Shown here piece by piece: positions 8,229 through 17,128 of a DNA stretch of 34,063 bases. The stretch comes from Phycisphaerae bacterium (lineage in GTDB: Bacteria > Planctomycetota > Phycisphaerae > SM23-33). Made by a program: the position numbers and the translations under genes. The stretch's first letter is position 1; each line of letters opens with the position of its first letter. A model generated the notes under the pieces. That model had not been told where the DNA came from. It saw nothing but the letters and a program-made list of their open reading frames with translations, and did not search any database. The stretch covers positions 1 to 34,063 of the forward strand of contig JADHXQ010000053.1 of assembly GCA_016782885.1 (NCBI GenBank). Direction: 5' to 3'.

Positions 8229-8235
<7 letters not shown>
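8092..8235. repeat. Right direct repeat overlapping the tRNA-fMet 3' end
   Basis: This is the partner of 4156-4299. It contains the functional tRNA terminator and runs 7 nt into the tRNA gene, where similarity to the left copy stops. Confidence 0.85.
8147..8181 (-). terminator. Terminator of tRNA-fMet
   Basis: On the minus strand, 48 nt past the tRNA end, a 10-bp stem (CGCCGTCGAG / CTCGGCGGCG, one mismatch, 4-nt loop) is followed by TTTTCGTTTTC. Confidence 0.8.
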
Positions 8236-8302
<67 letters not shown>

Positions 8303-8314
8303 GTCTGTGTAAGC

Positions 8315-8343
8315 ATAATAGTGACCGCCGCTGGCCGTGTCAA
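8315..8343 (-). promoter_or_regulatory. Sigma-70 promoter of tRNA-fMet
   Basis: TTGACA (8343-8338) and TATTAT (8320-8315) are separated by exactly 17 bp, and the -10 ends 12 nt before the mature tRNA 5' end. Confidence 0.8.
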
Positions 8344-8399
8344 GGGCCCGTGGTGAAAATTCGTGGGAATCTGCGATTCTTGTCATACGGGGCGTCCGG

Positions 8400-9446
8400 T
8401 CATGGTTCGATCTTGATCTTGTGTTCGAGCGCCGGTTTGGGCTGGCCTGAGAACAGTCTGATAACATAATCGCCGGGTCCGCCGCCCTTGGCGGCGAGGT
8501 CGGCTGGATCCAGGATGAACTGCTTTCCGTTTGGGATTGCGGACATTGCCTTCGTCCATTGCACGTCAAACGACGCGATGTCTGCGCGTCCTTCCTTCCT
8601 GCTGACGGTTATCTTGAAACGGTTCCTGTCGCATTGGGGCGGGAGCATGAGTACGAGGATGATCTTCTGTCCGGCTGCGAGGGAGAACTTCTTTTCTTTT
8701 GGCCATTTGCCTGCGTATGGTTGATCGGTGGCGGTGAAGAATGCTTCAGACGGTTTGACCTGGATCAATTTCCGGATGACGGCGAACTGGTCGAGAAGCT
8801 GTTCGATGATCTGGGCGCGGGCGATTGACATGCAGGCTTCGCGGCTGTATTTGGGCGTCTCGCCAGTCGACTTCACGTAACCGCGGAGGGGGCATGAGTG
8901 TATGACCTGCGGACCGTTGGGTGTCATGCGCAGCAGGACGGCGTTGGCTTTCAGTTCGGCTTCGTTGGTGTGTACGTAGTAGTTCACGGGCCTGGTGTAC
9001 TTGACTCCACTGGCGCTGCGGAACTGCTGGGTGCGGACCTTTACCTCGGTGCGGGTTCGCGGCCAGTTGCAGGTTGTAACCGCGCCGGTGAGTATGGCCT
9101 GGACTTTTCCGATTTTCACCATGGCTGAGGCGGCGGCGTCCTGGTCGCTGCTGAATGCCCGCTGGAGATCCTGTTCGTTGAGGTATGCCTTCAGCAGCGT
9201 CCGATCGTAAACGACATAGCTGCCGTTGGCCGACAACTGTGTTCCCAGATCGTTTGTGACCTGCATTCCGATGTGTTGCAGGTTAGTCTCATTCCTGAAC
9301 GGTGTAACCGCGACGGTCTTGGGAGCGTGGTCCCAGAAGATCGGATACTGGACGATCGGAATCTTTTTTACGCATCCGCCGAGGGTGGTCATGGCGCTCA
9401 ATATCAAAACTGCGGGAACGATCCTGGTTCGAAGGGCATATTTCAT
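8400..9446 (-). CDS. Lipoprotein with CsgG/LpoB-like N-terminal region
   Basis: The ATG at 9446 follows AAAGGA at a suitable distance; a TTG five codons earlier is a poor alternative. The 348-residue product begins with a lipoprotein signal (MKYALRTRIVPAVLILSAM) and the lipobox LGGC with Cys25, so it should be lipid-anchored. The next 150 residues (KTVAVTPFRNETNLQHIG, NGSYVVYDRTLL, AILTGAVTT) resemble the anticodon-binding-like fold of CsgG/LpoB/TolB-N-type outer-membrane lipoproteins. The C-terminal 100 residues are beta-rich with no family I recognise. It is the next gene upstream of tRNA-fMet on the same strand but is separated from it by the tRNA promoter. Role unknown; an outer-membrane assembly or secretion accessory is one possibility. 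Confidence 0.72.
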   Translation of the reverse strand: MKYALRTRIVPAVLILSAMTTLGGCVKKIPIVQYPIFWDHAPKTVAVTPFRNETNLQHIGMQVTNDLGTQLSANGSYVVYDRTLLKAYLNEQDLQRAFSSDQDAAASAMVKIGKVQAILTGAVTTCNWPRTRTEVKVRTQQFRSASGVKYTRPVNYYVHTNEAELKANAVLLRMTPNGPQVIHSCPLRGYVKSTGETPKYSREACMSIARAQIIEQLLDQFAVIRKLIQVKPSEAFFTATDQPYAGKWPKEKKFSLAAGQKIILVLMLPPQCDRNRFKITVSRKEGRADIASFDVQWTKAMSAIPNGKQFILDPADLAAKGGGPGDYVIRLFSGQPKPALEHKIKIEP

Positions 9447-9578
9447 TTGCGGTCCTTTCAATTCGCCGGTTGGTACAAAACGGTCCTAACGCCCTCATAA
9501 TATGTGCCTCATGGAAGATGAGCCAGCGAAAAACGTTCCGTCGTGGTCAAAAGCTGGTCAAACGCTGGCGAATGGATA

Positions 9579-10409
9579 TTACCGCGAGAGTTGACTGACG
9601 GCCTTGTAGCACATGTGCCCTCCTGCCAGAGCCAGCAGTGTGTAGACTATAACGGTGAACTGCGTGCGTCCGACGCGGTGATGCAGGAATCTGCCGAGCA
9701 TGGCTCCGATGATGATGCCGGGCAGGAGGACGACGCCGGCCCCGAGCGTTTCGGTGTTGATCATGTGGAGATGGAGGTATGGGATCAGCTTGATCTGGTT
9801 CGCCGTCCAGAAGAAAAGCGCGTTAGTGGCGACGAATGTGCTCTTGGACTTTCTTTGCGGCAGGAGGTACATGGTGATGACCGGTCCGGCCGCGTGGGCC
9901 AGGGTTGAAGTGAATCCCGCGGCGCCCCCGGCCAGGGCTGTATGCCCTCGGGTTGGCCTGAAAGTGGTATTTCGGGCGGTGACGCGTTTGAGAATATGCA
10001 GTCCAACGAATGCTATCGCGATCATTCCGACACCGAGCATTAACCAGGCGTTTGCAGCCGATGTTCTCGGATCGATTCTCATGTACTGAAACCCCGCCAA
10101 AGCCACCCACGCGATCGCGATCCCCAGGACTGTCGTCGGCAGGAGGGCGAGAACGGTCTTTATGCTCCATTTTCGCCACCAGCTTATTACCGCCACGTAG
10201 TCTGCGATGATGAGTATCGGCAGCATGATCCCGACGGCGAGGGTGGCTTTGTGGCTGCAGGCGTAGATCATCATGGGTACGGCCAGTATGCTGATCCCGC
10301 TGCCGAACCCGGTTTTGGACATGCCGAAAACCATCGCTGCGCCCGAACCGACGATCAGGAATAGCGTAATATCAGGGATACCCTGCGGAATAAGCGACCA
10401 TGCGAGCAT
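9579..10409 (-). CDS. TauE/SafE family anion permease
   Basis: The 276-residue product is almost entirely hydrophobic with about eight membrane helices in two related halves. The halves begin with the family's glycine-rich motifs: GMSKTGFGSGISILAVPMMI near residue 30 and ALAGGAAGFTSTLAHAAGP near residue 160. The family exports or imports sulfite, sulfoacetate or other organosulfur anions at the inner membrane. A sulfur role is plausible given the sulfatase in this window, but the genes are 15 kb apart, so the link is weak. A clear promoter lies upstream, and the gene is divergent from the rhomboid gene. Confidence 0.9.
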   Translation of the reverse strand: MLAWSLIPQGIPDITLFLIVGSGAAMVFGMSKTGFGSGISILAVPMMIYACSHKATLAVGIMLPILIIADYVAVISWWRKWSIKTVLALLPTTVLGIAIAWVALAGFQYMRIDPRTSAANAWLMLGVGMIAIAFVGLHILKRVTARNTTFRPTRGHTALAGGAAGFTSTLAHAAGPVITMYLLPQRKSKSTFVATNALFFWTANQIKLIPYLHLHMINTETLGAGVVLLPGIIIGAMLGRFLHHRVGRTQFTVIVYTLLALAGGHMCYKAVSQLSR

Positions 10410-10453
10410 TACGGGTGATTCTCCAAGAGCGCGTTTTGTTCGATCTCAGCACC

Positions 10454-10481
10454 ACTATAAGTTCGTTCGTCGTGGATTCAA
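10454..10481 (-). promoter_or_regulatory. Probable promoter of the TauE/SafE gene
   Basis: TTGAAT (10481-10476) and TATAGT (10459-10454) with a 16-bp spacer on the minus strand, giving a leader of roughly 38 nt before the start codon. Confidence 0.5.
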
Positions 10482-10597
10482 GAGCGGGTATTGGTTTACT
10501 GTGCGGTTGGAAGCGCGTACACTGTTGTGTCGGGCGGGGGCTTACTGCCCGGCTTGCGATCCAACGTTAAGCGACTGAGATACGAGACCGCTTTGAC

Positions 10598-11782
10598 ATG
10601 ATACCTATTGGCAGCGATTATCGGATGAGATGCGTGCCGGTGGTCAACTATGCGCTGATTGCGGCCAACGTGTTGGTTTTCCTGATGAGCTATGACTTCG
10701 AAACGAAGTCCCTGGTAGCGAGTGTGGGTCAGTTGCTTCTGTACCCGACGAATCCGCAATTGTATCAGTTTTTTACTTCGATATTCCTGCACGGGAGCCT
10801 GATGCACCTTGCGGGGAATATGATTTTTCTGTGGGTTTTCGGAAACGCGATTAACGACAGGTTCGGGCATCTGGGGTATGCGGCATTCTATCTAGCCGGC
10901 GGCGTGCTCGCCTGTCTGGGCCACATGATGTTTTCCGGTGCGCCGGTCCTTGGTGCTTCGGGCGCCATTTCGGCGGTGACGGGGGCGTATCTCGTGTTGT
11001 TTCCTTTGGTGCGTCTGAGGCTTTTGTTCGTGTTCTATTTAATCACGACGTTCCAGATCTCAAGCATGTATTTTCTGTTGTTCTCTTTCCTCTATGATGC
11101 TTTCATGTCGCTGGGCGGTGGCGGCGGGGTGGCGTACGAGGCCCACCTCAGCGGTTACATATTCGGTATTGGAGTGGCTACGCTGCTGCTGGTGGCGAGG
11201 ATCCTTCCGAGAAGTTCTTTCGACCTGCTGAACGTGATTCGTTCGGCGCACCGTCGCGGTCGATACCGGCGGATGGCCGCCCAGGGCTACGACCCCTTCA
11301 GCCGATTTGTCGCGACCGGTGAGCCCGGTACGACACGATGGGCTCGCAGCCGGTCTGCCGAACCGAGCGTGCTCGATAGCAACGAGATCAGGGAACTGGA
11401 GTTGCGCCGGGAGATATCGGACGCCTGCAAGTGCCACGATCTTCAGGCGGCTGTGGTCAGGTACATCGAATTGGTCTCGATCAATAGCAAAGCAGTGCTC
11501 CCGCTTCAGGAGCAATTGGACGTGGCTAACCAGTTGATGCACGGTCGGCGGTACGCTGATGCCGCCGGGGCGTACGAGCAGTTTTGCAAACACCACGGAA
11601 AGTACGAACGTATGGGCGAGATATACCTGCTGCTGGGATTGCTTTACGGCCGATACCTTAATCAGCCCCGCCGCGGAGCCGAAATGCTCCAGAGTGCAAT
11701 CGAACGCCTTGACGATCCTCAGCAGTCCTCGCTTGCTCGCGACGAACTGGCGAAACTGAACACGGAGTCAGATGGAAGCTGA
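10598..11782 (+). CDS. Rhomboid-family intramembrane serine protease with TPR-like tail
   Basis: Residues 1-205 form a six-helix rhomboid core: HGSLMHLAGNM at 65-75, the nucleophile motif GASGAI with Ser121, and the catalytic His183 in EAHLSGYIFG. Such proteases cleave substrates within the membrane. Residues 210-280 are a basic cytosolic linker, and 290-394 form helices with TPR-like spacing (ADAAGAYEQFCKHHGKYERM, LGLLYGRYLNQPRRGAEML), probably for partner binding. The start is uncertain: ATG 10598 lacks a strong SD and ATG 10625 is in frame. The next gene begins 27 bp downstream, so both are likely in one transcript. Confidence 0.9.
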   Translation: MIPIGSDYRMRCVPVVNYALIAANVLVFLMSYDFETKSLVASVGQLLLYPTNPQLYQFFTSIFLHGSLMHLAGNMIFLWVFGNAINDRFGHLGYAAFYLAGGVLACLGHMMFSGAPVLGASGAISAVTGAYLVLFPLVRLRLLFVFYLITTFQISSMYFLLFSFLYDAFMSLGGGGGVAYEAHLSGYIFGIGVATLLLVARILPRSSFDLLNVIRSAHRRGRYRRMAAQGYDPFSRFVATGEPGTTRWARSRSAEPSVLDSNEIRELELRREISDACKCHDLQAAVVRYIELVSINSKAVLPLQEQLDVANQLMHGRRYADAAGAYEQFCKHHGKYERMGEIYLLLGLLYGRYLNQPRRGAEMLQSAIERLDDPQQSSLARDELAKLNTESDGS

Positions 11783-11809
11783 CTTAACCATGCAGGGAGG
11801 CAGATAACC

Positions 11810-12565
11810 ATGGATATACCGTTTCCGCACTTTCCGGAGCTTTCTGACGGTGTTGCGTACATCTCGGCGGGTGCGTCGGTGATTATCGGTTTGATGCTGG
11901 TTGGATGGGGGCGACTCTGGAGCCGCCCAACGGTCGGTCTGATCGGCGTGGGCGCAGGGTTCTTATGCGGCGACCTGCTGTCCGGCTCGATGAAGGTTAA
12001 CCCCGGGGTGGCGAGGGCTGCAGTAGGGTCAATACTTGGTGTTCTGGGCTTTGTGGCCGCCCCGTTCATGTGGGCGTTCCTGGCGGGGTTTCTGTGTGCA
12101 TCGGTGGGCGGCGGATTCCTTGCGGCAGATTTCGTTGCGGAGGCGGGGCTTAAAGTGGACCCGCCGGCCGGAGGATTCACGCCGGAACTCTGGGCCGAGT
12201 GGTTCAGGGTGTTCGCCGGCGATGTCAGCGCTGATATGTGGCAGGAGCGGGCGGCTACCATGCTGCTGGTAATGGCGCCGGTGGGACTGATTCCGACGAT
12301 GATCGGGTTGTGGAAACCGCGTTTCATAACGATTGTGATGACTTCGCTGACCGGTGCGATTGTGGTGGTCAGCGGCGCGATCGTCGCGCTGGTCCAGTCC
12401 GATCCGACATATTGGCCGAAGGCCTGGTCGGGTCTGCTGATACCGCTGTACATTGCGGGGGGATTGTGGGTGGCCGGTATGGCGATGCAGTACAGCTTTG
12501 CGATGGCGGCGGCCCGGAAGAAGAAGGCCAAGGAAGCCGCCCGGGCTCAGCAGGACATCCGGTAG
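11810..12565 (+). CDS. Glycine-rich multi-pass membrane protein, unknown function
   Basis: The ATG at 11810 has a good SD (GGGAGG). The 251-residue product has about six or seven membrane helices, the first four closely packed and rich in Gly/Ala (SVIIGLMLVGWGRLW, TVGLIGVGAGFLCGDLL, AAVGSILGVLGFVAAPFMWA). A polar loop at residues 105-145 precedes three more helices, and the tail is basic (AAARKKKAKEAARAQQDIR). The glycine-zipper packing recalls DUF4203/TMEM198-like proteins, but I cannot assign it. It lies between the rhomboid and recJ genes on the same strand. Confidence 0.75.
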   Translation: MDIPFPHFPELSDGVAYISAGASVIIGLMLVGWGRLWSRPTVGLIGVGAGFLCGDLLSGSMKVNPGVARAAVGSILGVLGFVAAPFMWAFLAGFLCASVGGGFLAADFVAEAGLKVDPPAGGFTPELWAEWFRVFAGDVSADMWQERAATMLLVMAPVGLIPTMIGLWKPRFITIVMTSLTGAIVVVSGAIVALVQSDPTYWPKAWSGLLIPLYIAGGLWVAGMAMQYSFAMAAARKKKAKEAARAQQDIR

Positions 12566-12644
12566 GGCGGTGGGAAGTAGCAGGGCTGCGATGTTTGCGG
12601 CGGGCTGTTTTGTGTGTTTTGGTTGAGGGTTGCGTGACTGGATA

Positions 12645-14393
12645 ATGGCTAAGGGTAGTTGGAGTCCAAATCGATTGCGATGGGAGATTGCCCAACCGTT
12701 TGACGCTGCCGCGGCGTTGGGCCGGTCGCTCCACGTCCATCCGCTGGTGGCGCAAGTGCTGCATAACCGCGGGCTGGACGATCCTGTGATAGCGGGCAAA
12801 TTCCTCGATCCGAAGCTGACCGACCTGCACGATCCTGAACTGCTGAGCGGTGCGGTCGAAGCTGCCGGGCGGATCGCCCGGGCGGTTTCGGAGGGACAAA
12901 GAATCGTGATCTACGGCGATTATGATGTGGACGGTATTACCGGGACGGCAATTTTGCATGCGATCCTCAGGATGGTCGACGCGAAAGTAGACTACTACGT
13001 GCCTCACCGCCTCGCCGAGGGGTACGGTCTGAACATCGAAGCTGTCGACAAGCTGATTTCCGGCGGTGCTGAATTGATGGTGACGGTCGATTGCGGGATA
13101 TCCGCGGTCCAGCCGGTTGCCCGCGCCGTTGCGGCGGGGCTCGATGTTATTGTGACTGACCACCACAGTGCGGGCAGCGAACTTCCTCCAGCCGGCGCGA
13201 TAGTCCATCCGTCGCTTCCGGGCAGCGAGTATCCCAACGCGAATCTCGCCGGTGCGGGGGTGGCGTTCAAGCTTGCCTGGCAGGTGGCCAGGACGATTTG
13301 CGGTTCAAATCGCGTGGATGACAAGATGCGCCGGTTTCTCCTGGACGCGACTTGTTTTGCGGCGCTCGGAACGATAGCCGACGTCGTACCGCTGCTGGGC
13401 GAGAATCGCGTGCTGGCGACGTACGGACTGCAAGGGCTGTCGGGTACGGAGCATGTTGGGTTGCGGGCGCTTCTGGCATCGGCGGGTGTGGTGGGCAAAA
13501 AGCTGGACGCATATGACGTGGGCTTCGTGTTGGGTCCGCGTTTAAATGCGGCAGGGAGGATGGGGCACGCGCGCCTGGCGGTGGAGATGCTTACCGGAGC
13601 CTCGCCCGAGCGGAGCGGCGAAATAGCCCGGTACCTCGAAGAGCAGAATACCGAGCGTCGCAAGGTTCAGGACGAGATTACCGCCCAGGCCGTTGAAATG
13701 GTTGAATCTGGCGGGCTGGCGGCGCCCGGTCGGCATGGGATTGTGGTCGGTAGCGCCGGTTGGCACGGTGGCGTGATAGGGATAGTGGCCTCGCGGTTGG
13801 TCGGTCGGTTCGGTCGTCCTGCGATTGTGTTTTCGCTCAGCGAGGCATCGGCGCAGGGTTCGGCCAGGAGCATCGATGGATTCAACATGCATACTGCCCT
13901 TACCGCCTGCGGGGATCATATTGAAGGGTTCGGCGGGCACGCGATGGCGGCGGGGCTGACGATTGATCGTCGGAAGCTAGAAGCGTTTTCCGATGCGTTT
14001 GTCGGCTATGCGTCGTCGCACATAAGCGCCGAACAACTCACGCCGGTCCTGAAGATCGATGCGGTCACTATGCTGGCGAATCTGAGTTATGACACGGTGT
14101 ATAATCTGTCGAAGATGGCGCCGTTTGGGCGAGGTAATGCGGCGCCGGTGGTGGTGGTGAAAGATTGCCGCGTGCTGACGGCGCCCCGGCGTATCGGTCG
14201 GAGCGGGACGACGATCAGTATGACGCTCGGTCATGAAACCGCGTCCATGCGTGCGGTGGGTTTTGGTATGGGCGACCTGGCGGAGATGCTTGTTGGAGTT
14301 AATTCTGTGGACGTGGCGTTCGAGCCGCAGCTCAATACCTTCAGGGGGCAAACAACCGTCCAGGCGATGCTTCGCGACGTGCGCTGGGAATGA
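12645..14393 (+). CDS. recJ: Single-stranded-DNA-specific exonuclease RecJ
   Basis: The 582-residue product has the DHH phosphoesterase motifs in order: GDYDVDG at 91-97, DCG at 149-151 and DHH at 172-174. The family's GPRLNAAGRMGHARLA segment, the DHHA1 motif GGHAMAAGL and a C-terminal OB-type domain follow. RecJ degrades ssDNA 5' to 3' in recombination and mismatch repair using Mn/Mg. I prefer ATG 12645; TTG 12630 is in frame, and neither has a convincing SD. Length matches the family. The stop is only 5 bp from the stop of the convergent pssA. Confidence 0.96.
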   Translation: MAKGSWSPNRLRWEIAQPFDAAAALGRSLHVHPLVAQVLHNRGLDDPVIAGKFLDPKLTDLHDPELLSGAVEAAGRIARAVSEGQRIVIYGDYDVDGITGTAILHAILRMVDAKVDYYVPHRLAEGYGLNIEAVDKLISGGAELMVTVDCGISAVQPVARAVAAGLDVIVTDHHSAGSELPPAGAIVHPSLPGSEYPNANLAGAGVAFKLAWQVARTICGSNRVDDKMRRFLLDATCFAALGTIADVVPLLGENRVLATYGLQGLSGTEHVGLRALLASAGVVGKKLDAYDVGFVLGPRLNAAGRMGHARLAVEMLTGASPERSGEIARYLEEQNTERRKVQDEITAQAVEMVESGGLAAPGRHGIVVGSAGWHGGVIGIVASRLVGRFGRPAIVFSLSEASAQGSARSIDGFNMHTALTACGDHIEGFGGHAMAAGLTIDRRKLEAFSDAFVGYASSHISAEQLTPVLKIDAVTMLANLSYDTVYNLSKMAPFGRGNAAPVVVVKDCRVLTAPRRIGRSGTTISMTLGHETASMRAVGFGMGDLAEMLVGVNSVDVAFEPQLNTFRGQTTVQAMLRDVRWE

Positions 14394-14398
14394 CGCTC

Positions 14399-15370
14399 CT
14401 AGCTCGCCGGGTCGCTGGGGATTTCCTGGAGGTCGTCTTCTTCCTCGTCGGTGGCGCCGCGGATCTTGGCGATGATGGCTTTGACCGGGGCGGAGAATAC
14501 GAAGATCTGTGTGGCGATGGTGAGGGCGACCAGCGGCATTATCACGACGGCCAGAACCATCAGCACCATTTTGACCAGGTATCCAACGGGCTTTTTGCCT
14601 CGAATGTACTGGTTAATGAGATGCACGTAGGGGAATCGCGAAACCATCAGAAGGCCTATTAGTACCGCGACCACGGGCAGGAGAATGGCCATCGCCGCCA
14701 GCATCCACTGCCCGGCGAACCAATCAGCCTTGAGCAGTGAATTCGCCATCCATCCGCCGTCAGACTTGTTCCTGAAATGTTCAAATAGCAGGATCAGCGA
14801 GAGGAGCCCGGCGGCCGCTCCAGGCGAGGGGAGCCCTTTGAAGTCCATATGGGCCGATTCGTCCGGCTCGTTTTCGACATTGAACCTGGCCAGCCTCACC
14901 ACCGCGCAGGCAACGTAGGTCGCGGCGCAGCACCAGATTGCTCTTTCAAACAACATGTCTTTTTCGACGCCGAGAGTTTCGTGCATGGTGATGACGCTCG
15001 TTCTAAGCATGATCATCGCCGGGGCGACCCCGAAGCTGATAATGTCGCACATACTGTCGAGTTGTCCGCCGAAGTCGCTGGTCACGTGGGTCATTCTGGC
15101 CACGCGCCCGTCGAGCATGTCGCACAACATCGCCCCAACGAGCAACCAGACGGCAATTGCCTGGTTCGACAGGGCGGTTGAGAAAGCGGCCTCCTGCCTG
15201 GTGGCCACAGCGATGGCGGCGAAACCAAGCAGTCCGTTGGACAACGTCAGGAGGCTTGGCAGGATGGCGATGCTGGCGACTATCCGCTTTCGGCGCCGGG
15301 CGGCGCGTTTTTCGCGTCGCTGGGCCTTTGTGGGGCGATCGCCGGGCGTGTTGTCTTTTGTTGGGGTCAC
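14399..15370 (-). CDS. pssA: CDP-diacylglycerol-serine O-phosphatidyltransferase
   Basis: The CDP-alcohol phosphotransferase signature D-G-x2-A-R-x8-G-x3-D-x3-D is complete (DGRVAR at 87-92, Gly101, Asp105, Asp109), within a set of about seven membrane helices. The basic N-terminus (RREKRAARRRKRI) precedes the first helix. The enzyme joins serine to CDP-diacylglycerol at the inner membrane. The substrate is inferred from the upstream decarboxylase gene, with which it overlaps by 4 bp, so the two are translationally coupled. The C-terminal extension of about 30 polar residues is longer than in minimal members. Confidence 0.93.
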   Translation of the reverse strand: MTPTKDNTPGDRPTKAQRREKRAARRRKRIVASIAILPSLLTLSNGLLGFAAIAVATRQEAAFSTALSNQAIAVWLLVGAMLCDMLDGRVARMTHVTSDFGGQLDSMCDIISFGVAPAMIMLRTSVITMHETLGVEKDMLFERAIWCCAATYVACAVVRLARFNVENEPDESAHMDFKGLPSPGAAAGLLSLILLFEHFRNKSDGGWMANSLLKADWFAGQWMLAAMAILLPVVAVLIGLLMVSRFPYVHLINQYIRGKKPVGYLVKMVLMVLAVVIMPLVALTIATQIFVFSAPVKAIIAKIRGATDEEEDDLQEIPSDPAS

Positions 15371-16062
15371 TGCGAACCTCCCGGGTCGGATTCGACCAGC
15401 ACTGTTTCGGCCCCGCGGCTGATCTGCCCGACCTCGACGCAGACCTTCGAGACCAACTCGGCGGGAACGAGAAGTTCCAACCGAGAACCGAATTTTATCA
15501 TCCCGACGCGCTGTCCGCGAGTGACCGGCTGCCCTTGGGCAAGATCGGTAACGATGCGTCTGGCGACCAGCCCGGCGATCTGGCGGAAGACTACGGGGTA
15601 TTCGGCGCCCCGGTGCTCATACTTCAGACGGATCGTAGTTGATTCGTTTCGCTCCGAGGCGTGTGGGTCGCGGACGTCCAGGAACGCTCCGGGGCGGTGG
15701 TCGATCGACTCGACCGTGCCGTCGACGGGGCAGCGGCTCAGGTGTACGTTGAAGATGTTCATGAAGATACCGATACAGACCCCGTCACGACCGAGTTCGC
15801 TATCGGGTCCGATGTTGGTTATATCGGCTATTCGCCCGTCGGCGGGCGCAATGAAAAGGCCCTCGCCTCGCGGTACGTCGCGTTCGGGGTCGCGGAAAAA
15901 CCAAAGCACCCACATGTAGACTATCAGCACGGGCGCCAGGATGGCCGCAATAGCCCACCACGGTAGGAATTTCGCACATGCCGGTACTACCACGAACGCT
16001 GCGAGCGAGCAGACCGTGGCGATAACGAGTTCTTTGAGTCCGTATCTTGTAAGTTTGAACAT
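15367..16062 (-). CDS. psd: Phosphatidylserine decarboxylase, short archaeal-type
   Basis: The 231-residue proenzyme has two N-terminal membrane helices (residues 12-55), then APADG at 72-76, NIFNVHLSR near 103-110 with the conserved His107, and the self-cleavage site FGSR at 191-194. Cleavage between Gly192 and Ser193 would create the pyruvoyl group. It converts phosphatidylserine to phosphatidylethanolamine. The short length, with FGS in place of the LGST of the long enzymes, marks the PSD-A type. It is the first gene of the psd-pssA pair. Confidence 0.95.
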   Translation of the reverse strand: MFKLTRYGLKELVIATVCSLAAFVVVPACAKFLPWWAIAAILAPVLIVYMWVLWFFRDPERDVPRGEGLFIAPADGRIADITNIGPDSELGRDGVCIGIFMNIFNVHLSRCPVDGTVESIDHRPGAFLDVRDPHASERNESTTIRLKYEHRGAEYPVVFRQIAGLVARRIVTDLAQGQPVTRGQRVGMIKFGSRLELLVPAELVSKVCVEVGQISRGAETVLVESDPGGSQ

Positions 16063-16187
16063 TGGACCTTATGGTTTTTCGGTTCCAATACGAATGGAGT
16101 ACGACTGCGAACCAACAGTGTAATTGGCTCGCCCTATAAAAACAAGTTCGCCCCGGCGATTGCTCTGGCCAGGCCCCAATATTCAAC

Positions 16188-16215
16188 TTGCCCAATGCGA
16201 CGCATCAGCTACAAT
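16188..16215 (+). promoter_or_regulatory. Probable promoter of the PD-(D/E)XK-like gene
   Basis: TTGCCC (16188-16193) and TACAAT (16210-16215) with a 16-bp spacer, about 75 nt before the chosen start codon. Confidence 0.45.
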
Positions 16216-16289
16216 CAATGCAAAGGCCCTGCGATGGTTACGGGCGCAATATCGTCTGGGAAATCCCGCCAATATGGAGTATCTTCATA

Positions 16290-16886
16290 ATGCAAACGAT
16301 AGACCTTCTAAAAAGAATATGGACTGTGGATATAGCCAAAGATCTCCAGAGTGGCACGCTTATCAATGAGCGTACTCTGCAAGCAGCTATATATCACCAC
16401 TTACGAAACCAGGGCTCATCTCTTGGCCTCAGCGTTCGTCTGGAAGTGCAGAACTTCAATCTCGGCTTGGGCATCCCAGACATGGTCATTGTAAACACTG
16501 GCGAGGGAATGAGAATGGTTGAAGCAGTTATTGAGCTTAAAATGCTGCCCAAGGACAAGGGTATTGTTTACGAGGACGACATAAAGAAGCTTGTTGGCTG
16601 GACTCAAGCGGTAAACATCGATTCGTGTATCGACGACAAGTTTGACGTCGATCCGAAAACATTGTACTGGGCTGGCGATCCTTATCAGTTTACGTCCAAG
16701 ACGAATTGGATATTCGCTGCAATTGGCGCCGCTGGTTGTGGCGCATTTGATCTTGATTGCGTGAGTTGCCACGCAACGAGTTGCATCAACAAGGAGGGGA
16801 TTGGTCTGAACGAGTTGAACCTGTGGCTCTTTCCAGGTTTTTTGGATGGGTGCTTCGGTCCACCGGAAAGAATTGTAGTGGAGTAG
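16290..16886 (+). CDS. PD-(D/E)XK nuclease-like protein, unknown role
   Basis: I chose ATG 16290 because ATGGAG lies about 10 nt upstream and the probable promoter precedes it; an ATG at 16188 would overlap the -35. The 198-residue product contains the arrangement of a PD-(D/E)XK fold: an N-terminal helix with NERTLQAAIYHHLR, then GIPDMVIV (Asp64), then EAVIELK (Glu82, Lys84). The C-terminal half has several Cys (ACGAF-like CGAFDLDCVSCHATSC region) and no known domain. The DNA is visibly more A/T-rich than the flanking core genes, suggesting transfer. It may be a defence or restriction-like nuclease or merely a family relative; there is no partner gene next to it. Confidence 0.6.
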   Translation: MQTIDLLKRIWTVDIAKDLQSGTLINERTLQAAIYHHLRNQGSSLGLSVRLEVQNFNLGLGIPDMVIVNTGEGMRMVEAVIELKMLPKDKGIVYEDDIKKLVGWTQAVNIDSCIDDKFDVDPKTLYWAGDPYQFTSKTNWIFAAIGAAGCGAFDLDCVSCHATSCINKEGIGLNELNLWLFPGFLDGCFGPPERIVVE

Positions 16887-17030
16887 GCTATTGCCCCCTT
16901 CCGATTCCCTGAATCAGTCAAGCAATAGGCGGCATATGGTTGTGAGTCGCCAGTTGACGGGGATAATCATGAGCCGGGAGCGGTATTTGGCAAGTGAGCC
17001 CGGGATATCGCCGATAAAAGCATTTTCTAA

Positions 17031-17069
17031 ATGTCCTTTCTTGACTAAGGCAAAAACAGGACATATAAT
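17031..17069 (+). promoter_or_regulatory. Promoter with flanking inverted repeat for the two-gene module
   Basis: TTGACT (17041-17046) and a perfect TATAAT (17064-17069) are 17 bp apart. ATGTCCT (17031-17037) and its reverse complement AGGACAT (17058-17064) bracket the -35 and touch the -10. A bound repressor, probably the downstream XRE protein, would block polymerase. Confidence 0.7.
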
Positions 17070-17128
17070 ATGATTGGAGATTAAGACTATGCTAAGGATT
17101 CTTTCGAGTACTTTGGGGAGAAGGCGAT

